A stretch of DNA of 64,000 bases from an uncultured Kiritimatiellota bacterium (GTDB lineage Bacteria > Verrucomicrobiota > Kiritimatiellia > RFP12 > UBA1067): contig CAKTZI010000017.1 in assembly GCA_934635385.1 (NCBI GenBank), positions 9,821 to 73,820 on the forward strand. The letters run 5' to 3'. Shown one piece after another: positions 35,173 through 43,697 of this stretch (position 1 is its first letter; every line of letters begins with the position of its first letter). Under the pieces are notes generated by a model. It made no database searches. It had not been told where the DNA came from and saw nothing but the letters and a program-made list of their open reading frames with translations. Made by a program: the position numbers and the translations under genes.

Positions 35173-37034
35173 CTCTCACCTCCCTTGTCCCGCAGATGCG
35201 ACGCTTTGCCCTTCCAGTCCCGCCAGAGCCAGTAGGCCTTCGCCGCCGTGCCGTTCTTCCAGAGCGAGTCGAGCGCCATCGGCCGCCCGTTCACGAACAC
35301 GAGCCCGAGCCGCGCCTCGACCGACCGCACCGGCTCGTCCGCGAGCGCGACCGGCCTGAGCTCCGCGAAGCCGCCCGCGTTGTCCGCCGGCAGCTCGTAG
35401 AACACGCCGCCGACGTACAGGAGGTCGCGCTCCGTCGCGACCTCGCGGCAGATCACCGTCGTGTCACCGTTCACGTTCGGGAAGGAGTAGGTCTTCTTCG
35501 AGTAGTCGTCGTGGACGTCGATCTTGCCGACGGGCTTCACAGACGCCGCCGGACGCGCCGGGCCGTAGACGAAGTGCGCGTTCGCGCCCTTCGCGTCCGC
35601 GAGCGCCTTCACGCGCACCCAGTCGCCGTCGCGCAGCAGCTCGTGCGGCACGGCCCTGCCGTCCGCGTCCGTGAACGTGAAGTCCATCACGTCGTACCCG
35701 GCGTGGAGATACGGGTCGGAGACGGCGCCGGCCTTCACGTCCTCCTTCAGCCACACCCAGCCTTCGCCCGACGGCGGGCCGAACGACGCGAGGTCTTCGG
35801 GCCTCACGAACCAGAGGTTGGACTGCGAGCGGTCGCGCTTCGGCGCGTCCTTCTTGAGCGTCCGCGTGCCGAGGAACTCGTTCTTCGCCTGGTCGTCGCA
35901 GCCGAAGACGACGCGGTCGCCCCAGCGGCAGAAGTCGCCGATGACCTTGAGGTACGTCGAGAGCGGGCGGATGCCGTCCGGCTTCGCAGGGGAGAAGTCC
36001 GCCGGGAACTTCCAGAACGTGCCGTGCATCGTCGCGAGCAGCGTCCCGTCGCCGAAGCCGACGTCGCGGATGCGCGGCCACTCCGTGTTCCAGCCGTGCG
36101 CGCCGTCGTAGCAGTGCGATGCCTTCGGGAGACGGTAGTACGCCCAGTCCGCGCCGTTCGTCGTGACGGCGAGGATGACGCTCTTCGCGTCCCAGCCGAG
36201 CGACCAGACAGGATCCTGGTCGGGATGCTCGTTGCCGTAGATGCCGTTGCGCGTCGTCACCTCTGTGAACTGGCAGCGGCGGATCATGCGCCAGTCCTGC
36301 CCCGGTGCCGTCCAGTCGGCGAGCGCGCCAGACGCGATGAACGGGTTCTGGCGCGCCTCCGCGCTATCCTCGCCGTTGTTCGTGAGGAAGACGCGCCCGA
36401 AGCCGGACGCGAGGCCCTTCGAGTGGTAGCCGGGGACGCGCGTCAGCGGCGCCTCGGCCCAGCCCGCCGGCAGGGTCGGCAGCTTGTCGGAGTAGCGGCA
36501 GTAGGACGCCTCGCGCTCGCGGACGAGCGTGTTCACGGAGAGCGTGCGCATGTCGAGCTCGTAGAGGCCGCTCTCCATCGTCGCGACGTAGACCCTGTTC
36601 GAGGGATCCGTCAGGTGGCGCGCCGCGCCCGTGAGGCGGCCCGGCATCTTCGCGGGCGGCACGACGCGCACGTTCCCCTGCGCGTCGATGACGTAGGGGC
36701 CGATGAGCAACTGGCTCGTCTCGCGGTGGACCAGCCGGTTCGCGGGCGTTCCGCCGACGGACTCGGGGCGGATGACCCGCGTGAGGTCGGGCCGGATCTC
36801 GTAGAGCCTGTCGGACGAGCCGAGCGGGCAGTGCGGGCCGTACGTGACGGCCCACAGCGACCCCGCCCACGGGACGACCGCGCCCGTGCCGCACTCGCCC
36901 TCGTCGTTGAACATCGCCAGGTGCGGGTAGATCCCGTCCACGCAGTACGGCAGATCCGCCGATTCCGCCGCAACGGCCGCACCGCAGAGAGTCGACAGCG
37001 CGACGGCGACGAGTCTTTTTACGACGGCACTCAT
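35169..37034 (-). CDS. Secreted protein of unknown function, propeller-like
   Basis: 621 residues from the ATG at 37034, with signal peptide MSAVVKRLVAVALSTLCGAAVA. ATGA overlap with the GH16 stop at 37031 fixes this start. Repeated beta-blade signatures (SLWAVTYGPHC, RLYEIRPDLTRVI, GLYELDMRTLSV, TLLATMHGTFWKFP, VVFGCDDQAKNEFLG) suggest a propeller, possibly a lyase or a binding protein. I recognise no catalytic motif. Its end overlaps the start of the outer-membrane protein by four bases. Context implies a role in the same glycan pathway. Confidence 0.65.
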   Translation of the reverse strand: MSAVVKRLVAVALSTLCGAAVAAESADLPYCVDGIYPHLAMFNDEGECGTGAVVPWAGSLWAVTYGPHCPLGSSDRLYEIRPDLTRVIRPESVGGTPANRLVHRETSQLLIGPYVIDAQGNVRVVPPAKMPGRLTGAARHLTDPSNRVYVATMESGLYELDMRTLSVNTLVREREASYCRYSDKLPTLPAGWAEAPLTRVPGYHSKGLASGFGRVFLTNNGEDSAEARQNPFIASGALADWTAPGQDWRMIRRCQFTEVTTRNGIYGNEHPDQDPVWSLGWDAKSVILAVTTNGADWAYYRLPKASHCYDGAHGWNTEWPRIRDVGFGDGTLLATMHGTFWKFPADFSPAKPDGIRPLSTYLKVIGDFCRWGDRVVFGCDDQAKNEFLGTRTLKKDAPKRDRSQSNLWFVRPEDLASFGPPSGEGWVWLKEDVKAGAVSDPYLHAGYDVMDFTFTDADGRAVPHELLRDGDWVRVKALADAKGANAHFVYGPARPAASVKPVGKIDVHDDYSKKTYSFPNVNGDTTVICREVATERDLLYVGGVFYELPADNAGGFAELRPVALADEPVRSVEARLGLVFVNGRPMALDSLWKNGTAAKAYWLWRDWKGKASHLRDKGGER

Positions 37035-38026
37035 TCGGTCTCGCCTCCATCGACCTGCGGATCCGAATAGACACGCACGAAATCGACCTCGAAGAAGTCC
37101 GGCAGCTTGACGTCGAACAGGCGCGGATCGGGCTTGCCCCATTCGCGCAGCTTGCGTCCGGCCGTCAAGCCGCCGTCCGGGGCGCACTTGCGGTAGCCGC
37201 CCGGTTCGGTCGAGACGAGCAGGAACTCCGGCACGTGCGAAACCGGCGCGTTCTGCTCGCCGACTTTCTTTCCGTCGCTGTAAAACGTATAGCCGGCAGG
37301 CGACCATTCGCAGCCGTAGGTGTGCCAACCGTCCGGCGTTTCCTCGTGCGTCCACTGGAAATGCCCGAACCACTGGGAGTCCTTTCCGTAGCCGCCCCAG
37401 CCGTTTCCGCCGACCATCTTGCCGTGCGTATGCTGACGGTAGTTCTCCATGATGTCCGTCTCGACGCCGGCCACGGCCGGATCCGGGTGCGAGCCAACGC
37501 CGGGCGCCTGCAGCCAAAACGCCGCGTGCCAGCCCGGATACTTCGGCAGGCGGCAGCGGATCTCGAAATAGCCGTACTTCTTCATGAACAGCGGCTTCCG
37601 CCGCGTGCCGAACGGCCAGAACCCGTCCGAATCCTTGGGGACGTCGTAGGTGAGCGAGCCGGTCTGGAGATGCGGCGACGTGAAGTCGTCCCCTTTGCGC
37701 AGCAGATGCAGCCGGACCGTCTCCCCCGTCATCTCGACGCCCTCGAAATCATGCGCGAACGCCGGGAAGTCCTGCCCCCAGAAACTTTCGCGACACATCC
37801 ACTTCGTCTTGTCGATCTCCTTGCCGTCGAACTCGTCGTGCCAGACGAGCCGCCACGCCTTCCCGGGCGGCAGCCGCGACGGCGCCTTGCCCTCCACCGT
37901 CTTGGCCGTGACCAGCACGACGGGCTTGTCTTCGACATGCGCCTCCCTGAAGGCCGCGAAACCCACCCCAGCGGCGAAAACCATCGCCCCTACGGCGAAC
38001 CCAACTTGTCCTGTGATCTTGTTCAT
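37031..38026 (-). CDS. GH16 endo-beta-glycanase
   Basis: 331 residues with an N-terminal signal or anchor (ITGQVGFAVGAMVFAAGVG). The catalytic block is ETDIMENY, the GH16 E-x-D-x-x-E pattern with nucleophile and acid/base Glu. Also visible are LVWHDEFDGKEIDKTKW, GYFEIRCRLPKYPGWHAAFW, DGWHTYGCEWSP and a terminal FEVDFVRVY. Family members cut beta-1,3/1,4-glucans, galactans or porphyran. The start at 38026 gives a clean signal; an alternative ATG at 38062 overlaps the preceding TGA and would add 12 polar residues. Confidence 0.9.
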   Translation of the reverse strand: MNKITGQVGFAVGAMVFAAGVGFAAFREAHVEDKPVVLVTAKTVEGKAPSRLPPGKAWRLVWHDEFDGKEIDKTKWMCRESFWGQDFPAFAHDFEGVEMTGETVRLHLLRKGDDFTSPHLQTGSLTYDVPKDSDGFWPFGTRRKPLFMKKYGYFEIRCRLPKYPGWHAAFWLQAPGVGSHPDPAVAGVETDIMENYRQHTHGKMVGGNGWGGYGKDSQWFGHFQWTHEETPDGWHTYGCEWSPAGYTFYSDGKKVGEQNAPVSHVPEFLLVSTEPGGYRKCAPDGGLTAGRKLREWGKPDPRLFDVKLPDFFEVDFVRVYSDPQVDGGETE

Positions 38027-38058
38027 CGTTGATTCGTTCCTCTCGTTTCTTTCTGTTG

Positions 38059-41000
38059 TCATTCCTGCCGCTCGCTGTCGCCTTGCGGACGAGGCCGCTT
38101 CCAGGCATACGTCAGCCCGTCGGGATCCCGACCGTCGCGCGTTTCAAGATTGAACGCGAACTGGCGCTGCCAGTCTTTGTGGTCGCACCGAACCGTCAGC
38201 TTGTTCCAGCCCTTGTGCAGACGCACCGCCCCCGCCGTCCGATTGCCGCCCTGCCGGTCAAGCGTTCCGGCAAACTGCTCGACGCCGTCTACAGAGACGT
38301 GAAACCCCAGTGTCGCCGAAAACGTGCTGTGCGTCAAGACACCCGAAAGTTCCATTTCCGCCGGTGCCTTGATCCAGCGCACCGCATAGAAGCTGTCTGT
38401 CCGTCCGCCGAAGAAAAGCTGAAACGCATCCAGCGAGCCCGGGTCAAGGCGTCCCTTCCCCGACCCGGTGTAGTCCCACGTCGGCGTGGCAAGATGCCAC
38501 GGCCCGGCCGCGTCTTCCGTCCTGGGCGGAACCGCGTCCGCCCGCCAGACCGCCCGCCCGGACGTGGGATCCGTGCGCCAGGCGTCCGTAAAATCGAATG
38601 GCTCCGAGACGCGCCAAGGCGGCGCGATGTCCACAACGGCCTTGGCCGCGCCCGCCGTCAGGACGACACGATTGCGCAACTGGCGGGGAGCACCGCACAC
38701 GACCGCCGCGCCCGCATGCTTGCCTATCCGTTCCGTTCGCACGACGCGCCATCCCGTCGGAACCGCCACATCGACCGCCGCCGCGCCCGCGCCGTTGTAC
38801 CGCCATTCCACGCGGTACGTGAGTTCGTCCGCATCTGCGGTGTTTGGATGCCGTTCCGGCAGCAGCCGCACGGACAGCGACGGTTTCTTTACGGTGCTTT
38901 CAACCGCCCGGACTTCCGCATCCAGCTTGGCCGTGAAATGGGCGGACAGTTCCTCCCAGCCCAGCGCGCGGCTCAGTTCGCGCGCCAGCGCCGTATGCCC
39001 CAGACCGTTCGGGTGGACGAAGTCGGGAACCAGCCGGTAATCCGTCCGAAGCGCCCGCGTCTTCGACTGGAGTTCCTCAATTGCCGCACCGCAGTCCGCG
39101 TACGCGGCGCCCACGGAAGCGGCATAGTCGCGCAGCAGGGCGTTCAGCCGTCGGCGGACTTCGTTCTTGGGGCTCTCGGCATCCGCCGTCAGCGGCGTGA
39201 TGGACGCGAAGACGAAGCGTCTGGGACGGCAGCGGGCCGTCAGGTTCGTCACAAATGCGGCGTAGTCCGCCAGCCAGACCCTGTGCGAGGCCGGATCCTC
39301 CGAGACTGTCGGCAGAAGGAGGTCGTTCATGCCGAGAAAGACGACAACCGTCTCGGCACCGGCATCCAGAACGGACTTCAACGAGCGCGACTTGTCGAAC
39401 TTGGCCGGGAATGCGCGTTTGTTCGCATCCCGCTCCATCTGTTTCCACGTGCCGACGCGGTAGCCGCTGTAGCCGAGCGGAATGAATTCAAGGCTCTTCT
39501 CCGGGCAGACGCGGGCGGCGGCGTTCGTGAGCTGATGGTAGAAGCCGTTCGGCTTCATCGTCAGCGCCATTTCGGTGATCGAGTCGCCAATCAGCATCAC
39601 CCGTTCCGAACGCATGTTGAAGCCCGCGCCCGATGAACCCTCCATCAGCACTTCGGGGCGGCGGGCGAACGCCCGCTCGTCCGCTTCCGAGGCTGGCGTG
39701 TTCGGAAGCGTCCCCCACAGCGTACTCCACGTGTCCACGAACGCGCAGGCCACCCCCTCCGCCGTCGCGGCGCGGTGGAGGTACTGCCAGAAGTCGTCGC
39801 GCTTCCAGCGGCCGCCGCTCTCCGAGATGCAGACGACGAGATCGCGCTCCGCCGCGAACGCGGACATCTGCCGCAGACGGCCGACCGCCTGTTCGAGATT
39901 CCGCTCGGCCTCGGCGTCCGTCTTGCCGTTGCCGATGCCGTAGTCGTCGATGCCGATGATGTCCGTGTAGGCGTCGCCCGGATAGCGCGCGAGGAACGTG
40001 TTCGCCGCGTCGCCCTCCTTGCCGAACGCCTTCCACTGTCGGTCGGGCGTGTAGGCGAAGAGGATGCGGTCCGGCCCGCACGCGCGGCGCAAGTAGTCGG
40101 CCTCGAAACGGCAGAACGCGCGGAACTCCTCCGCCGTGCACCAGCCGTTCCCCCACCAGAACCAGTTGCCGTCCGCCTCGTGCGGGTAGCGCAAGATGAC
40201 GGGAATCGGCTCGCCCGTCACGGGGTCGTTCAGCCCGTTGATGAAATCCGCAATGTCCGCCAGCTGGGCGAGAAACCACGCCCGCGGGTTCGCCGCCGGT
40301 TCGCGGATGGTCTTGCCCTCGATCGAGCCGGTGCCGCACGGTCCGCCCGTGCCGTCGAGAATCTGCCGGACGACGTTGCGGTTTTCGCCATCGCTCTTGA
40401 AGCGGTAGGACGCCTGCGGGAAGCCGTTCGTCGTGTAGGGCTGATCCATGTGCCAGTTGAAGACCGTGATCGCGCCGAACGCGACCCACTGCTTCTGGAT
40501 CGCGGCCGTCAGTCCGGCGCGGTTGACGGCGTAGTAGCGCGGCGAATGCCATGTGCCGACGACGCTCGCAAGATCCGCATAGTTGATCAGCGTACGACGA
40601 CCGTCTGAAAACTTCATGTATTCGCACGACAACTTGACGTCGGCAAGCGGCTTGGGCCGGAATATCCCGTTCTCCTCCACGACGTTCCGCGTGTCGCCCG
40701 TGCGCTTGCCGTGGTCGAGCCACGGATATGTCCACGCCCAGTAGTAGTTCGGCGACGCGGCGACGGCCTTCAGTTGCTCGAGCACGCGCGCCGCGTTCGA
40801 CCCTGGCGTGCGCGGCGACGGGCAAAAGGCGGGGCTGTCGCCGCAGACCCACGTGAACAGGTCGCGTTCGAGCGCCGGATCGATCGCGTGCGTCATGCCC
40901 GGCACGGAAACCATCGACTTGTCGTTCGAGCCGAGCGCGTTGAACGCGCTCCAGCCGCCGGCGGGCGGACACGTCATGTCGCTCAAGCCGACGATCGAGC

Positions 41001-42120
41001 GCACCGGCACGCGGATGCGCGGCGCGAAGTGCGCGATGTCGAAGTAGGGTGCGTTCCGCTCCGCCGCCGCGCGCGCCGAATCGGGCTGGCAGCGGATCAT
41101 CTCCGGCCATGTCGCCCGTCGCCGCGCCTGTCCGGCAAGATGATCCGCCAGCGCCGGAATGTACATCGCGCCGCGCGTGAAGTTCCTGTTCAGCCCCAGC
41201 AGGAAGTAGCCGAAGCCGCCGCCTTGGCTGCCGCCGTGATAGCCGATGTGCGCCGCATCCACTTCGGGACGCGCCGCAAGCCAGTCCACCGCCCGGCTGA
41301 CGCCGAGGATGACCCGGTAGAAGACGTAATCCTCGCGCGACACGCCGATGCCGGCCGTCCCGTACTGCCCTTTCGTCCCGTATTTCTTCTTCAGCCCGTC
41401 TTCCCACTTGCGGTAGGCGGCCTTGAACTTCGCAGTGTCCGCATCGGGCGGGAACGGCAGGACGTTCATCATCAGCGTCACGCGTTCGCCTGAACCATAG
41501 CCGGAGGCATTATGGTAAGGCCCGGCGCCGGGAACTTTCACGAGCGCCGGATATTTGCGCGTTCTGTCCTTCGGAATGGTCAGAAAGCCGTAGACGCGTC
41601 CGCCGAACGTCGCGAAACTGACGTTGTAGTAGTCGAACGCGCCTTGGCTCTTCTCCGCGACGCGCGCCATCTGCGGATCGAGCGGCACTTCGCGCGCGAG
41701 CTTCGCGACGGCGCCGTCCCAGAAGGCGTCGAAGTCCGCTGGACGCGGCGAGGCGGCCCGCACCCGCTCCGGCGCGACCGCCACGCTCCAGACGCGCGAC
41801 GCGCCGTCCGCCGCCTTCAGGTTGAGCCGCAGAAAGCCCGGATAGGGCAGACGGCCCGTCACGCGGAAGGGATTCCCCGCCGCGAGATCGGCCTCGGCAC
41901 GCGGCGCAACCACGTCCGTCCCGAAGTTGTCGAGCGACCAGGCGACCTTGCCGGACGTGAGCGGCGCACCCTTCTCGTCCGTCGCCGTGACCGTGAAGGT
42001 CACCGTCTCCCCGACGCCGTAGCGGCAGTCGGGGCGGTCGGCCGAGACGGTGAAAAGCGTCTTCGCGTCTGCGGCCAGGCACAGGCACGCCGCGCAAACG
42101 ACCGTGAACAGCTTGCTCAT
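38059..42120 (-). CDS. Secreted CE7 esterase - GH26 beta-mannanase - SGNH esterase fusion
   Basis: 1353 residues from the ATG at 42120 (GGAGG six bases upstream; signal peptide MSKLFTVVCAACLCLAADA). Module 1, about 115-430: CE7 esterase with GGSQGGG (Ser about 298), GLSDMTCPP (Asp about 381) and GMTHAID (His about 411). Module 2, about 450-830: GH26 with RYPHEADGNWFWWG (acid Glu about 648) and VVCISESGG (nucleophile Glu about 767). Module 3, about 840-1055: SGNH esterase with MLIGDSITE, FLGMNDLLLP and DFVHPNGLGH (Asp/His about 1033 and 1036). A C-terminal region of some 250 residues has beta-sandwich features. Together these would remove acetyl groups from and cut a beta-mannan backbone. The three-enzyme order is uncommon. 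Confidence 0.9.
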   Translation of the reverse strand: MSKLFTVVCAACLCLAADAKTLFTVSADRPDCRYGVGETVTFTVTATDEKGAPLTSGKVAWSLDNFGTDVVAPRAEADLAAGNPFRVTGRLPYPGFLRLNLKAADGASRVWSVAVAPERVRAASPRPADFDAFWDGAVAKLAREVPLDPQMARVAEKSQGAFDYYNVSFATFGGRVYGFLTIPKDRTRKYPALVKVPGAGPYHNASGYGSGERVTLMMNVLPFPPDADTAKFKAAYRKWEDGLKKKYGTKGQYGTAGIGVSREDYVFYRVILGVSRAVDWLAARPEVDAAHIGYHGGSQGGGFGYFLLGLNRNFTRGAMYIPALADHLAGQARRRATWPEMIRCQPDSARAAAERNAPYFDIAHFAPRIRVPVRSIVGLSDMTCPPAGGWSAFNALGSNDKSMVSVPGMTHAIDPALERDLFTWVCGDSPAFCPSPRTPGSNAARVLEQLKAVAASPNYYWAWTYPWLDHGKRTGDTRNVVEENGIFRPKPLADVKLSCEYMKFSDGRRTLINYADLASVVGTWHSPRYYAVNRAGLTAAIQKQWVAFGAITVFNWHMDQPYTTNGFPQASYRFKSDGENRNVVRQILDGTGGPCGTGSIEGKTIREPAANPRAWFLAQLADIADFINGLNDPVTGEPIPVILRYPHEADGNWFWWGNGWCTAEEFRAFCRFEADYLRRACGPDRILFAYTPDRQWKAFGKEGDAANTFLARYPGDAYTDIIGIDDYGIGNGKTDAEAERNLEQAVGRLRQMSAFAAERDLVVCISESGGRWKRDDFWQYLHRAATAEGVACAFVDTWSTLWGTLPNTPASEADERAFARRPEVLMEGSSGAGFNMRSERVMLIGDSITEMALTMKPNGFYHQLTNAAARVCPEKSLEFIPLGYSGYRVGTWKQMERDANKRAFPAKFDKSRSLKSVLDAGAETVVVFLGMNDLLLPTVSEDPASHRVWLADYAAFVTNLTARCRPRRFVFASITPLTADAESPKNEVRRRLNALLRDYAASVGAAYADCGAAIEELQSKTRALRTDYRLVPDFVHPNGLGHTALARELSRALGWEELSAHFTAKLDAEVRAVESTVKKPSLSVRLLPERHPNTADADELTYRVEWRYNGAGAAAVDVAVPTGWRVVRTERIGKHAGAAVVCGAPRQLRNRVVLTAGAAKAVVDIAPPWRVSEPFDFTDAWRTDPTSGRAVWRADAVPPRTEDAAGPWHLATPTWDYTGSGKGRLDPGSLDAFQLFFGGRTDSFYAVRWIKAPAEMELSGVLTHSTFSATLGFHVSVDGVEQFAGTLDRQGGNRTAGAVRLHKGWNKLTVRCDHKDWQRQFAFNLETRDGRDPDGLTYAWKRPRPQGDSERQE

Positions 42121-42135
42121 ATCCGTCCTCCCCAA

Positions 42136-43668
42136 TCAGAACGCGAAGCCCGCGCGGATGTACGGCTTCAGGTAGCGGTTGGGCGCCTCTTCGCGGAAGC
42201 GTCCGTTCTTCGCGTCCCAGTGGAAGACGCCTTCCGCGCCCGTCAGCCCGACGCGCTGCGCCGCGCAGCCGACCAGGATGCCCTCCATCTGCGGAATCGC
42301 GTACTCGACGTCCGAATAGCACCGCGAATGCGTCGCCGCGTACACGGGCCCGACGCCGCGAATGGCGTTCAGGAACTCGCCGTAGTGCCCGTCGGCCGAA
42401 ATCGCCGCGTAGCCGGACTGCGCGGCCTGCGTCGCGACCGAGTCGGTGCGGTACGGAATCGTGTGCGCGACCGCCTTGCAGGCGGGATGGTCTTTGATGT
42501 TGACGGCCTTCGCCTCGCCTTGCAGCGCGATGAAGCTGTCGCCGCCGTAATCGTTCGTCGAGCAGAGAATGCCGCGCGTACCGACAATCAGGCAGCCGGT
42601 GTTCGGAACCTTGCCCTTCCCGGTCTCCTTGTCGCGCTCCAGTCCCGCCGCAATCACCTGCGGCATGAGGTCGGCGGACGGCTTCAGGTTGCCGTCGTAC
42701 CAGGTGAGCCGGACGGCCGGCAGCTTCACGCCCGGACGCGCCTGCGAAACGCGCGCCGCGTAATTGAGGACGACGACCGACTTCGCCGGAAACGCCATGT
42801 CCGTCTTGTCCTCGATCTGCTTGAGTTCAACAGTGTCCACCGCGCCCAGCTCCAGTCCGCGAAACGGCAGGTTCATCGTGTGGCACGCCATGTCGCCGAA
42901 CGCGCCGCAGCCGAAGTCGAAGAATCCGCGCCAGTGGAACGGATGATAGAGCGGACGCCAGGGGCGCTCCGCCGCCGTCGCGAGCCAGGCGTTCCAGTCC
43001 AGTTCCTTCGGCATGGGTTTGCCCGGTTCTTTGCCGATCGCCGCGACCGCGTTCCGTCCCTGCGGCCAGACCGGACGGTTCGTCCACACGTGAACCTCCG
43101 TCACGTCGCCGAGGATGCCCGAATTGAGGATCTCCACGCCACGGCGAAATCCCGTCAGCGAACTGCCCTGGTTCCCCATCTGGGTGATGACGCCGTACTC
43201 CTTCGCCGTGCGGTTGAAGTAGTCGAGTTCCCAGAGCGTGCGCACCAGCGGCTTCTGCACGAAGACGTGGATGCCCTGCTTCATCGCCCGGATCGCGATG
43301 GGGGCGTGCGTGTGATCGGTCGTCGAGACCGTCATCGCCTGTATGCCAAGCGCCCCCGCATCATCGAGCAGCCGGCGGTAGTCCGTGTAGAACGGCACTT
43401 TGGCGAGGTCGAACGCGACGCCGTCGCGCGCCAGCGCCTTTTTCGCCTCCGCAAGCTTGCCCGCGTCGCAGTCGCAGAACGCGACGATCTCGACGAGGCC
43501 GGACTTCAGCATCGGCAGCCAGTCCGAATACCCCTTGCCCATCACGCCCACCGCCGCGAGGCGGATGCGCTTTCCTGGCTTGCCGATCGCAAAGCAATCG
43601 CCCGCGCCCAGCGCGGCGAACCCGAAGGCGCCACGCAGGAAATGACGACGACTGACAGTCATGCTCAT
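42136..43668 (-). CDS. Tat-exported Gfo/Idh/MocA-family oxidoreductase
   Basis: 510 residues. Start at 43668 is supported by GAGGAG seven bases upstream; further upstream sequence in frame is not protein-like. A twin-arginine signal (SRRHFLRGAFGFAALGAG) precedes a Rossmann fold (RIRLAAVGVMGKGYSDWL), the NAD-binding follow-on VAFCDCDAGKLAEA and the family Lys in FVQKPLVRTLWE. The substrate domain includes DFGCGAFGDMACHTMN. Exported members can act on sugars or glycosides, some as NAD-retaining glycosidases; here the substrate is unknown. It sits 15 bases before the CE7-GH26 fusion. Confidence 0.87.
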   Translation of the reverse strand: MSMTVSRRHFLRGAFGFAALGAGDCFAIGKPGKRIRLAAVGVMGKGYSDWLPMLKSGLVEIVAFCDCDAGKLAEAKKALARDGVAFDLAKVPFYTDYRRLLDDAGALGIQAMTVSTTDHTHAPIAIRAMKQGIHVFVQKPLVRTLWELDYFNRTAKEYGVITQMGNQGSSLTGFRRGVEILNSGILGDVTEVHVWTNRPVWPQGRNAVAAIGKEPGKPMPKELDWNAWLATAAERPWRPLYHPFHWRGFFDFGCGAFGDMACHTMNLPFRGLELGAVDTVELKQIEDKTDMAFPAKSVVVLNYAARVSQARPGVKLPAVRLTWYDGNLKPSADLMPQVIAAGLERDKETGKGKVPNTGCLIVGTRGILCSTNDYGGDSFIALQGEAKAVNIKDHPACKAVAHTIPYRTDSVATQAAQSGYAAISADGHYGEFLNAIRGVGPVYAATHSRCYSDVEYAIPQMEGILVGCAAQRVGLTGAEGVFHWDAKNGRFREEAPNRYLKPYIRAGFAF

Positions 43669-43697
43669 TCGGTTCTCCTCTCTTTTCTCTGTCCCCA

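Noticed and set aside
35169..37517. Extension of the propeller protein to 37517
   Set aside because: It would overlap the GH16 gene by almost 500 bp; the ATG at 37034 with signal peptide and ATGA overlap is better.
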